A DNA stretch of 64,000 bases. Source: Planctomycetota bacterium (GTDB lineage Bacteria; Planctomycetota; Planctomycetia; Planctomycetales; Planctomycetaceae). The notes under the pieces are model-generated. The model saw nothing but the letters and a program-made list of their open reading frames with translations, made no database searches and was not told where the DNA came from. Below are positions 52,523-59,960 of the stretch, piece by piece. Both the position numbers and the translations under genes were made by a program. Location: NCBI GenBank assembly GCA_003388505.1, contig QQVO01000010.1:124001-188000 (forward strand). The letters run 5' to 3'. The number at the start of each line of letters is the position of its first letter. Position 1 is the first letter of the stretch.

Positions 52523-53644
52523 TCACCGTGACTCCGCGACGAGGGTCGAGTTGACGAAGTCTTCGTTAAGGGTGACGCCGAGGCCGGGGCCGTCGGGGGG
52601 GGAGATCCAGCCGTCTGTGGCCTGGACTTTTTCGACGGTCAGTTCATGGCGGAGGGGGGAGTCTTCGACGCAGTCTTCGAAGAGGAATGCGTCGCGGCAG
52701 GTGCTGAGCCAGTGGATGCTGGCAGCCACCGTGAGGGGGCTGGTGTAGCAGTGGTTGCAGAGCCTCGCGCCGATTTCTTCGACGCGGGAGCGGATGTAGG
52801 CGGCGTCGGTGAATCCGCAACGGGAGAGATCGACCTGGTAGATGTCGAGAGCGTGCCGGTCGATGAAAGGTCGGAATGACTCTCGGCCGCATTCTCCTTC
52901 ACCGGCGGCGATCGGCACGGGCGAGCGGTCGCGGAGCCAGGAGTAGCCGTCGACGTCGTCTTCGCGGAGCGGTTCCTCCAGCCAGCCGATGCCAAAGTCG
53001 GCGAAGGAGTTGGCGCGGCGGAGCGCGGTCCTGGCATCCCAGACGCAGCCGGCGTCGATGAGGAGGTCGGCGTCACCGCCCAGTCCCTCGCGGGCGCCGC
53101 GAACGAGATCGAGATCGACTGCTTCACTTTCGCCCATCGGCTCCCAGCCGAATTTGACGGCGCGGTAGCCGGCATCGATCCACCGTCGGCCGATCTCGCT
53201 TGTTTCGCTTCCGTCGCGACCGAAGAGGATCGATGCGTAGGCTTTGATCTTTTTGTGCCGGCTGCCGCCGAGCAGGCGGTGGATCGGCTCGCCAAAGTGC
53301 TTGCCCTTGAGGTCCCAGAGAGCCATGTCGATGGCTGACATCGCCGTGATGGTGACGCTCGTGCGGCCGAAATACATGGTGCGGCGGAGCATCTTCTGCC
53401 AGAGACGCTCGTGTTCGAGCGGGTTCTCTCCGACGAGGATCTCTCGCAGGCCGCAGGCGATGTTATGGCTGAAGGGGGCGTCGATGATCGCCTTGACGAC
53501 CTCGGGGGAGGAGTCGGCTTCGCCGATCCCTTCGAGGCCGGTGTCGGTGCGAATGCGGACGAGGACGGAGTCCTGGCTGCTGGCTGTTTTGGCTTCGATG
53601 CTCTCGATGCGGAGGATCTGGCAGATGACTTCGGTGATTTTCAT
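52523..53644 (-). CDS. Mandelate racemase / muconate lactonizing family enzyme
   Basis: A 373-residue enolase-superfamily enzyme acting on a carboxylate by proton abstraction, Mg2+ dependent. Capping domain MKITEVICQILRIESIEAK; barrel with Lys in YRAVKFGWEPMG, metal ligands in LLIDAGCVWD (Asp), WLEEPL (Glu) and GEGECG (Glu), and a His in NHCYTSPLTVAASIHW. Such enzymes degrade sugar acids or related compounds; the substrate cannot be named. Start at ATG 53644; the open frame upstream is a shadow of the next gene. It follows the 2OG oxygenase by 83 bases, probably in one transcript. Confidence 0.9.
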   Translation of the reverse strand: MKITEVICQILRIESIEAKTASSQDSVLVRIRTDTGLEGIGEADSSPEVVKAIIDAPFSHNIACGLREILVGENPLEHERLWQKMLRRTMYFGRTSVTITAMSAIDMALWDLKGKHFGEPIHRLLGGSRHKKIKAYASILFGRDGSETSEIGRRWIDAGYRAVKFGWEPMGESEAVDLDLVRGAREGLGGDADLLIDAGCVWDARTALRRANSFADFGIGWLEEPLREDDVDGYSWLRDRSPVPIAAGEGECGRESFRPFIDRHALDIYQVDLSRCGFTDAAYIRSRVEEIGARLCNHCYTSPLTVAASIHWLSTCRDAFLFEDCVEDSPLRHELTVEKVQATDGWISPPDGPGLGVTLNEDFVNSTLVAESR

Positions 53645-53682
53645 GGGCGGTTGTTGGGCGGTGAGATGGCGTGGACGGGGGA

Positions 53683-53704
53683 CCCGCCGGTCGCAGCCGG
53701 CGGG
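53683..53704 (+). repeat. Dispersed palindrome family D, copy 2
   Basis: Arms CCCGCCGG (53683-53690) and CCGGCGGG (53697-53704) around TCGCAG, between the oxygenase and racemase genes. Confidence 0.75.
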
Positions 53705-53727
53705 CGTTGGGCGTTGGGCGTTCGGGG

Positions 53728-54651
53728 TTATGACCAGACGAAGATTTCGTCGCGGTCGGTCGAGTATCCAACGAAGGTTGCGAGGACGATGCGGGGGTCG
53801 TCGCCGTCGACGCCGGGGACTTCGTGGATGCAGCGGGTGTTGAAGAAGTACATGTCGCCCGGCTCGAGGCAGACTTCGACGCTGTCGATGTGGTGTTCTT
53901 CGGCGTAGTCGTAAAAAGTACCGGCTTTGAGGTGTGGATCGACCTCTTCGTTCCAGAGGCAATGATGGAGTCGGCACTGGGCCGTCCGCGATCCCTGGCG
54001 GGAGTTCTGGAGGACGAGGACGCCGGCGAACTGATGTTCGAAGTCGTGGACGGCGTAGTTGTCCCGCTTTTCTCGGAGGCGGACGGAGTCGAAGTGCGGT
54101 TTGTAGGTGTAGCCGCCGTAATGGGCGCGGATGATGGCCGAGCCGTAGAGTCGTCCGTCCGGCTCGCGGGCGGTGACGACCTGTTTGTTGACTGAGAGGC
54201 GCTGCAGAGCGTCGTACATGAGTTTGATCGGGTCGTCGCCACCGGCGAAGAGTTCGCTGAACAGCCGGTTTGACTCGGCGCTGTGCGTCAGGAAATCCTC
54301 CTTGTCGGACCCTCGATATCCGAGGCTGGTACCGATGTCGATGCGTGTGCGACCGGTGGCCGTCTTGGCCTGCCAGGCGTAGATGGGTTCCGATTTGCTG
54401 CCTTCGCGGTAGTAGCCTTCGGGAATCGCTGCCTGCTGGAACTTTTCGGGGACGGGTTGGTGGGGATCGTAGAGGTGTTCCTCTCGAACCAGTTTCTCGA
54501 CCAGAGCGCGGCACTTGTCCTCCGGCCAGGCTTGACGCAGGACGATCGCCGGAACGGATGCGGCTGCGAGTTCTTCCAGCGGGTACTTGAAACGATCGAG
54601 TGCCGCATTGATGTCCGGTTCAACGAGAGTCCAATCGGTCACTTCGGGCAC
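53728..54651 (-). CDS. 2OG-Fe(II) oxygenase superfamily protein
   Basis: A 307-residue non-heme iron dioxygenase-like protein. The facial triad is seen as His and Asp in YKPHFDSVRL and the distal His in RCIHEVPGVDGDDPRIVLATF, with the following Arg suited to 2-oxoglutarate binding. The sequence opens MPEVTDWTLVEPDINAALDR. Iron and 2-oxoglutarate are cosubstrates by family; the substrate is unknown. It is upstream of the enolase-superfamily gene, so the two may act on the same metabolite. Confidence 0.82.
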   Translation of the reverse strand: MPEVTDWTLVEPDINAALDRFKYPLEELAAASVPAIVLRQAWPEDKCRALVEKLVREEHLYDPHQPVPEKFQQAAIPEGYYREGSKSEPIYAWQAKTATGRTRIDIGTSLGYRGSDKEDFLTHSAESNRLFSELFAGGDDPIKLMYDALQRLSVNKQVVTAREPDGRLYGSAIIRAHYGGYTYKPHFDSVRLREKRDNYAVHDFEHQFAGVLVLQNSRQGSRTAQCRLHHCLWNEEVDPHLKAGTFYDYAEEHHIDSVEVCLEPGDMYFFNTRCIHEVPGVDGDDPRIVLATFVGYSTDRDEIFVWS

Positions 54652-54796
54652 GGGGCATCACTCCAGGTTCACAGTCTCGTAGTTCGCATTGCGACGCGTC
54701 AGTATACTCGACACCGTCGCCACGGCGCTGTGACGGCAGTTTGGTCGGTCGAGTTGCAACTTGGCAAGGAGCCGCGACCGCCAGGGAGAGTGTTTC

Positions 54797-54820
54797 GCAC
54801 GCTGGCAGCGTGCTCTACGG
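54797..54820 (+). repeat. Dispersed repeat family E, copy 3
   Basis: GCACGCTGGCAGCGTGC then TCTACGG, the best-paired copy, 15 bases before the nadD start codon. Confidence 0.7.
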
Positions 54821-54834
54821 GGACGAGTGACTTG

Positions 54835-55449
54835 ATGCGGTTGGGAATCTACGGTGGAACGTTCGATCCGGTGCACTACGGGCATCTAATCCTGGCCGAG
54901 CAATGCCGGGAACAGTGTGCACTGGACGAAGTGTGGTTCATCCCGGCGGCGGTCCCTCCCCACAAGATCGGCGACCAGATCTCATCGGGAGAGACTCGAT
55001 GCGAGATGCTCGAACTGGCGATCGCGGGGTATCCCGAGTTCCAGGTGAGCCGGATGGAACTTGAGCGCGACGGGCCGAGTTACACGGTCGATACGCTCTC
55101 GGCGTTGCAGAGCGAGGATCCGACGCGCGAGTTGTTTCTGCTGATCGGGGCCGATTCGGTGGCTGACTTTCCGACGTGGCGGGAGCCGTCGCGGATCGCG
55201 GATTTGGCGCGGCTGGTCGTCGTCAATCGCGGCGATGATGCGCCTGATTTGTCAGCGGTCGAGTCGGCGTTGGGAGCGGATGTCGTCGAGCGAATCGACG
55301 AGGTGGTCATGCCGGGGGTTGATCTCTCGGCGACGGACCTTCGGGGCCGCGTTGCCGAAGGCAGGTCGATCCGATACATGACGCCCCGGGCGGTTGAGGT
55401 GTATGTCGCGGAGCACGGGCTCTACGCGGCGGTGGCCGGGGAATCATGA
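54835..55449 (+). CDS. nadD: Nicotinate-nucleotide adenylyltransferase
   Basis: A 204-residue enzyme making deamido-NAD from nicotinate mononucleotide and ATP. The nucleotidyl-transferase motif GIYGGTFDPVHYGHL is at the N-terminus; FIPAAVPPHK and the late SATDLRGRVAEGRSIRYMTP (ATP site) follow. I chose ATG 54835; the open frame upstream to 54283 is a shadow of the oxygenase gene. A palindrome lies in the leader, between any promoter and the start codon. A family D palindrome follows the stop. Confidence 0.95.
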   Translation: MRLGIYGGTFDPVHYGHLILAEQCREQCALDEVWFIPAAVPPHKIGDQISSGETRCEMLELAIAGYPEFQVSRMELERDGPSYTVDTLSALQSEDPTRELFLLIGADSVADFPTWREPSRIADLARLVVVNRGDDAPDLSAVESALGADVVERIDEVVMPGVDLSATDLRGRVAEGRSIRYMTPRAVEVYVAEHGLYAAVAGES

Positions 55450-55453
55450 GCGT

Positions 55454-55475
55454 CCCGCCGGTTGCGACCGGCGGG
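55454..55475 (+). repeat. Dispersed palindrome family D, copy 3
   Basis: Arms CCCGCCGG (55454-55461) and CCGGCGGG (55468-55475) around TTGCGA, five bases beyond the nadD stop codon. Confidence 0.75.
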
Positions 55476-55567
55476 CATTGAGGGCTGTGATTCGCGTATT
55501 CATTTTCTCGTTGATGGCGCGATTGCTCTCGTGGGTGTTGGGCAGTTGCGCGGCGCGTTTAGCGACC

Positions 55568-55595
55568 GACTCGCGGAGCGAGTCGGCTACATTGG
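55568..55595 (+). repeat. Dispersed palindrome family B, copy 3
   Basis: GACTCGCGGAGCGAGTC then GGCTACATTGG, about 30 bases beyond the stop of the minus-strand ferredoxin gene. Confidence 0.85.
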
Positions 55596-55623
55596 GCGGA
55601 AGGAGTGCGAAACGCGAGCGCGC

Positions 55624-56244
55624 TCAGTCCATCCAGACGCGGTGCCATTCGGGAAAGATGCAGTCGAGGAGGTCGCGACCGGAAGGGGTTGCGACGAAGC
55701 AGACTTTCTCCTCATCGCGTTCGTATTCGTCAGCGATGGCGACCGTGTCGCCATCCTCGGTGAAGAGCCAGTGCGGCTTGACGAACCAGGCCAGGATTTC
55801 GAGCAGGTCGTCTCGACCGGAAGGCAGAATGACCTGGCCGTCGACGAAGAGCTGGTAGCCGTATTCTTCGAGTTTCGGCCAAGGCAGATCGGTTTCCTCA
55901 CCCTGCCAGTACGGCTCGAGGATCGACTCGTCATCCGGTTTGACGTTCGGATTGTGGAGCATGTCGATCGCGTTCCAGGGACAGATCGTGAGCTGGTAGT
56001 GCTCAGTGCTGTCGTTGGGCGATCGGTAGCACATCTGGCAGCCGATGCAGCGGGAGGTGTCGATCTGGTGGTAGCTCTGGCCGGGAATGGGGCTCGGCAC
56101 TTCGTAGATGCAGTCGACCGGGCAGACGGTGGCGCACGACTGGCAGCTCGTGCAGGAGTCCTTGTTGATGACGTTGAGATACCGGGTCTCTTTTTTCCGG
56201 TCGTCCTTACGTGTGCGGAAGTATTCGGTTGCAGAGATCGTCAT
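55624..56244 (-). CDS. Two-cluster 4Fe-4S ferredoxin-like protein
   Basis: A 206-residue iron-sulfur protein. The first cluster motif is CTSCQSCATVCPVDCIYEV; the second is CIGCQMCYRSP with a distal Cys in TICPWNAIDM after an insertion of about 15 residues. A 110-residue acidic C-terminal part (YWQGEETDLPWPKLEEYGYQ, FVKPHWLFTEDGDTVAIADE) has no recognised fold and is unusual for ferredoxins. Redox partner unknown. It is divergent from the YihY gene. Confidence 0.85.
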   Translation of the reverse strand: MTISATEYFRTRKDDRKKETRYLNVINKDSCTSCQSCATVCPVDCIYEVPSPIPGQSYHQIDTSRCIGCQMCYRSPNDSTEHYQLTICPWNAIDMLHNPNVKPDDESILEPYWQGEETDLPWPKLEEYGYQLFVDGQVILPSGRDDLLEILAWFVKPHWLFTEDGDTVAIADEYERDEEKVCFVATPSGRDLLDCIFPEWHRVWMD

Positions 56245-56488
56245 TTGAAGAATCGTGGGCGAAGGGAATCACCGGCGGAGCTGCGATCTGGACGCAACTC
56301 TGGTTCTCGAAAAGGTTAGCGTCGCCAGCGGCGTTCGCCTACCCGGGGCAGATTGAAAACGGGGTTTTCCCAAAGATGGGAGCCTTACGATCGGGCGGCA
56401 GCCGGTTGGATGTCGCACTTCCGACTGACGGCGTGCGATTCTTCGCGGTAGACTGCTTTAAGGAACTTTTTCACGGCTGCGGAGATGT

Positions 56489-57850
56489 TTGATGATCGCG
56501 AAGATTCGGGAGTCTGTGGGTCTGGCGCTGAAATGGTTGACGCACGTGATCCGTGAGCCGCGGGATGAACTTGACCGCTGGCAGCGCGCGGCGCGGTTTA
56601 CGTACGACCTGGGCCGGTACGGGGCGCGGCAGTTGCGGGAAGACCGGGCGGCTCAGATGGCGGGGGCGCTCGCCTTTCAGATGATCTTCGCGATGGTGCC
56701 GATTCTTGTCGTCGCGACAATTCTGGTGCGGGCGGTTGCGGGGAGCGACCAGTTTCTGGGCATTGTCAACAATATGCTCGATTCGGCCGGTCTGGCCGAA
56801 GTTCCACTCCCCGACGTCGGGGCGGACGCGGTTGAGCCGCAGACAGTCACGCTGCGGGAGTGGCTGGCCGATCTGATCGGACAAGCGACGGAAGTGAACG
56901 TCACGGCGGCCGGATGGATCGGATCTCTGATGATCGTCTTTGCGGCGATCAATCTGCTGGTGACGATTGAGAACAGCTTCAACACGGTGTATCGCGCGCC
57001 GGAGGGGCGGTCGTGGACGCGGCGGATTCCTCTGTACTGGTTCCTGCTGACTTTGAGTCCGTGCGCCGTTTTTCTTGCTTCGTACGTCGACCAACATGTC
57101 GAAGAGTGGGCGGTGTCGTTCGACTGGGGGAACTGGTTCTCCCATACGGTGACGGTGGTGTGGAGCGTCGCCGTGGGGTGGTTGTTCTGGTTTGCGGTCT
57201 ACTCGCTGGTTCCGAATACGGACGTTGACGCCCGGACGGCGGCGATCGGCGCATTCGTGTGTGTGATCCTGCTGGAACTCGGCAAGCAGTCGCTGGGGGC
57301 GTATCTGTCGAACGCTCCCTCGTTGAATCGTCTTTACGGGTCGCTGGGATCGATCCCGGTCTTCATGCTGTGGGTGTACTTCATGTGGCTGGCGGTGCTG
57401 TTCGGCCTGCAGGTCAGCGCGGCGCTGCAGTTTCTGGGAAACCGCGCGCTCGAAGAGATGGAGACCCGGCGGATGATGTCGGGTCTGATCGAGCCGGCGA
57501 CCGTGGTGACGGTGTTGCAGGTCGTTGCAGAGGATTTTCGAGAGGGGAAGGGGACGCAACTGAGACGGATTGCGGAGCGGACGGGGGTGCCGGAGCGGAC
57601 GGCTGCAACGGTGGTGCAGGAACTGTGCAGTGCGGGACTGCTGCACAGGATCGATCGGGATCAGAACACGGTGTGTCTCTCGCAACCGCCGGAGTTGATT
57701 ACGGCGGACCGGGCAATGGACGTCGGTTTTCGGTTGGCAGACGCGGAAGGGACGCGCTGGGTTTCGGACTTCGCGCAGCGATTGCGTGACGAGCAGCGCG
57801 CGCTGGCGGGAAAGGTGACGCTGGCTTCGCTGGTGGGGTCGACGCCGTGA
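56489..57850 (+). CDS. YihY/virulence factor BrkB family membrane protein
   Basis: A 453-residue inner-membrane protein of the YihY/BrkB family, function unsettled. Six hydrophobic helices are visible, from MAGALAFQMIFAMVPILVVATILVRAV to LYGSLGSIPVFMLWVYFMWLAVLFGLQVSAAL. After about residue 315 it carries a cytoplasmic domain with a winged-helix pattern (QLRRIAERTGVPERTAATVV then QELCSAGLLHRID), seen in some members. There are two ATGs at the start. A family C repeat lies about 70 bases after the stop. Confidence 0.88.
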   Translation: MMIAKIRESVGLALKWLTHVIREPRDELDRWQRAARFTYDLGRYGARQLREDRAAQMAGALAFQMIFAMVPILVVATILVRAVAGSDQFLGIVNNMLDSAGLAEVPLPDVGADAVEPQTVTLREWLADLIGQATEVNVTAAGWIGSLMIVFAAINLLVTIENSFNTVYRAPEGRSWTRRIPLYWFLLTLSPCAVFLASYVDQHVEEWAVSFDWGNWFSHTVTVVWSVAVGWLFWFAVYSLVPNTDVDARTAAIGAFVCVILLELGKQSLGAYLSNAPSLNRLYGSLGSIPVFMLWVYFMWLAVLFGLQVSAALQFLGNRALEEMETRRMMSGLIEPATVVTVLQVVAEDFREGKGTQLRRIAERTGVPERTAATVVQELCSAGLLHRIDRDQNTVCLSQPPELITADRAMDVGFRLADAEGTRWVSDFAQRLRDEQRALAGKVTLASLVGSTP

Positions 57851-57922
57851 GGGGTGCGAATTGATACGTGGGAGATTCGGAGATTCAGCGGCGCGGGGCG
57901 AATGTGTACACTGAGTCGTGGC

Positions 57923-57950
57923 GCGCTCCCCTGCGGGTCGCGGCTAAACG
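57923..57950 (+). repeat. Dispersed repeat family C, copy 3
   Basis: GCGCTCCCCTGCGGGTCGCG then GCTAAACG, between the YihY gene and the next gene. Confidence 0.75.
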
Positions 57951-57996
57951 AATTGGGGTCGGGCGATCTATTCACCACGAAAGGGCGTTGTGACGG

Positions 57997-59034
57997 ATGA
58001 GATTCGGCAGAGAATCGCGACCGACTCCTTACAACAACCCGCGGGATCGCCGCAGGATGCTGATCCTGGTGGTGCTGCTGGGGGTGGTGTGGTTCGCTTA
58101 TCGCGAGGCGCAGGATCCGAGGAACTGGGAGTTGTTCTTGCGGCTGAGCGGCGTTGAGCCGGCGGAGGAAGTGGTTCCGCGTCTGGAGGAACTCGATTTT
58201 CGTGTGCGGCCGGAGCCGAATGATTCGCTCGCTCCGGGTGAGTTCCGTGTGGAGCTGGCCGCGGCGGAGGAGTCGGAGATCGTCGCCGAAAGCAACACGG
58301 GAACGGATTTGCCGGAAGGACTGTTGGAGGGGATGCAGGACAATCGTGTAGGGTCGTTGCGGCGGGAACAGCCAGCGATCAATCATATTGTCGAGAAGGT
58401 TCGCAATTTGTCCCTGGCGGAACTCGAACAGGCGTCTGAGCCGGATGTGGCGTTTACGGTGTTGATGGTGCAGACCGACGAGCACCGCGGGCGGCTGATC
58501 ACGTTGCGAGGGACGTTGTGGAAGCTGCAGGTGCTCGCAGCGGGAGAAACCGAGGGAACCGAAGGCGATCTGTATGAAGCGTGGATGTTCACACCGGACT
58601 CCGGGAACAACCCGGTGCGGTTGCTGCTGACGGAGATTCCTGCAGAACTCCAGCCGGGGGATCGCATCGACAAGGAGGTGCTGTTCACAGGTTACTTTGT
58701 GAAGCGTTATGGCTACGTGTCCCAAGGGGGGCAGCATGTGGCGCCGATGCTGATCGGGAAAACGCTGCGCGTGATCCAGCCGGCGGCCGCGCCGCCACCG
58801 GGCCGGATTGGAGGGGAACTGGGTCGTTACGCGGTGGGGTTCTTTCTGGTGATGGCGTGCATCTTCGGCTTGATTATCTGGCGGTTCACAGCGAGCGACC
58901 GGGAGTTCGCGAGCGGTCGCCTGCGGGAGATCGCGGACTCACGGCTCGACGCGCGATCTGAGGATCTGGCGGCTCTGAGCGAACTGGAGACGGTCGATCC
59001 GGACCGGGTGTTCGAGCGTCCGGGTGAGGAGTGA
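57997..59034 (+). CDS. Hypothetical two-helix membrane protein
   Basis: A 345-residue protein. One N-terminal membrane helix (LILVVLLGVVWFAYREA), a large loop of about 250 residues and a second helix (YAVGFFLVMACIFGLIIWRF), so the loop should face the periplasm. The loop has beta-rich segments (FTVLMVQTDEHRGRLITLRG, QPGDRIDKEVLFTGYFVKRY) resembling an OB-like fold. I recall similar uncharacterised Planctomycete proteins. Its short acidic tail would be cytoplasmic. Confidence 0.72.
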   Translation: MRFGRESRPTPYNNPRDRRRMLILVVLLGVVWFAYREAQDPRNWELFLRLSGVEPAEEVVPRLEELDFRVRPEPNDSLAPGEFRVELAAAEESEIVAESNTGTDLPEGLLEGMQDNRVGSLRREQPAINHIVEKVRNLSLAELEQASEPDVAFTVLMVQTDEHRGRLITLRGTLWKLQVLAAGETEGTEGDLYEAWMFTPDSGNNPVRLLLTEIPAELQPGDRIDKEVLFTGYFVKRYGYVSQGGQHVAPMLIGKTLRVIQPAAAPPPGRIGGELGRYAVGFFLVMACIFGLIIWRFTASDREFASGRLREIADSRLDARSEDLAALSELETVDPDRVFERPGEE

Positions 59035-59118
59035 GCGGGGGGACGTGGGAATCGCGAGGGGCGAGTCAAGACGGGGTCGTAACGCTTCGCACCGCATGGC
59101 GCGAGCGGCAGTGAGTCT

Positions 59119-59388
59119 TCAGTCGCCGTCTTCGCTGGGGAATCGATCCGTTTCCGGTGGTTCCACGTCCGGAACGGCGGAGAGGAAATGATCAAAGTCC
59201 TCACGCCGGCCTGAAGCCGCCTCTTCTCGGAGGCGATCGAGCGACGTCCATACCGCGAGTTTCTCGCCAGTTGCGCTGGCGATGAACTGCTCCACAGTAA
59301 TCCCTTCGCGCTCGGCCAACGCTTCCACCCGACGGCGAATCGGCTCCGGGAGATGCACGGTGACGGGATTGGGCGCAACGTCGCTCAT
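59119..59388 (-). CDS. Antitoxin-like protein, partner of PIN toxin
   Basis: An 89-residue protein. The N-terminal part (VTVHLPEPIRRRVEALAERE then GITVEQFIASAT) is a ribbon-helix-helix pattern, as in DNA-binding antitoxins that repress their own operon. The rest (WTSLDRLREEAASGRREDFD) is a likely toxin-binding tail. The start at 59388 overlaps the toxin stop by four bases. Here the toxin gene comes first, the reverse of the other pair in this window. Confidence 0.8.
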   Translation of the reverse strand: MSDVAPNPVTVHLPEPIRRRVEALAEREGITVEQFIASATGEKLAVWTSLDRLREEAASGRREDFDHFLSAVPDVEPPETDRFPSEDGD

Positions 59389-59804
59389 GACTTGATGATA
59401 AGCCGCAGGAAATCCCCCGGCAATACGGCTTCGACGCCGAACTGGGGCGATCCTTGGAAATCGTCTGGATTGTGAGTCACGACATAGATGCATCCGGCAG
59501 CGACTGCCAATTCCAGGACCATGTCGTCGTCGGGATCGCACAGAAAGGGACGCCAGAGGTAGTAGACCTCCTGAAGGTGAGCCTCAGCGGCCAGGAATCG
59601 GAGGAACGCCAGCGCCTCGTCGGGCGAGCGGCCCGGCGGCAGATGCTGCGGTCGTGTGAGCACGTCCTGCCACTCCACATAGAGCGGGACCGACAGGCAG
59701 ATCTGAAAAGCGGACGAAGGAATCAAACTGAGCAGAGCGAAGCTGGCCCCGCGCCGAGAGCGCGCCGCCGCGACCAACACGGATGTATCCAGCACGATTC
59801 GCAT
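59385..59804 (-). CDS. PIN-domain toxin (VapC-like RNase)
   Basis: A 139-residue PIN-domain protein beginning MRIVLDTSVLVAAARSRRGA with Asp6 of the metal site; further acidic residues are in CDPDDDMVLELAVAAGC and THNPDDFQG. The length and sequence match the PIN family of putative toxin components that cut tRNA or rRNA. Start at ATG 59804 with GGAG upstream; the frame extends 20 codons further but with poor composition. Intact, and overlapping its antitoxin by four bases. Confidence 0.86.
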   Translation of the reverse strand: MRIVLDTSVLVAAARSRRGASFALLSLIPSSAFQICLSVPLYVEWQDVLTRPQHLPPGRSPDEALAFLRFLAAEAHLQEVYYLWRPFLCDPDDDMVLELAVAAGCIYVVTHNPDDFQGSPQFGVEAVLPGDFLRLIIKS

Positions 59805-59960
59805 CAATGCTCCAGGCCTCGGGCCGACGGGCCGGTGTCTGCTGAGCGCCAGGCATGCCGGCACCGCGTTCGCGGAGCGCCTCTCTGGGTTCGAATGAAC
59901 TCCACGAACTCGCGCGGCGCAGCTTCGAAGCTCCGTAACATACTACTCACCGCTGCCCGG

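Noticed and set aside
17456-55595. Possibility that the dispersed repeats form a CRISPR array
   Set aside because: Copies are kilobases apart, lie singly after genes, have no regular spacers, and no cas genes are present.
56471-57685. A 404-residue minus frame opposite the YihY gene
   Set aside because: Pro/Arg/His-rich shadow of a clear membrane protein on the + strand.
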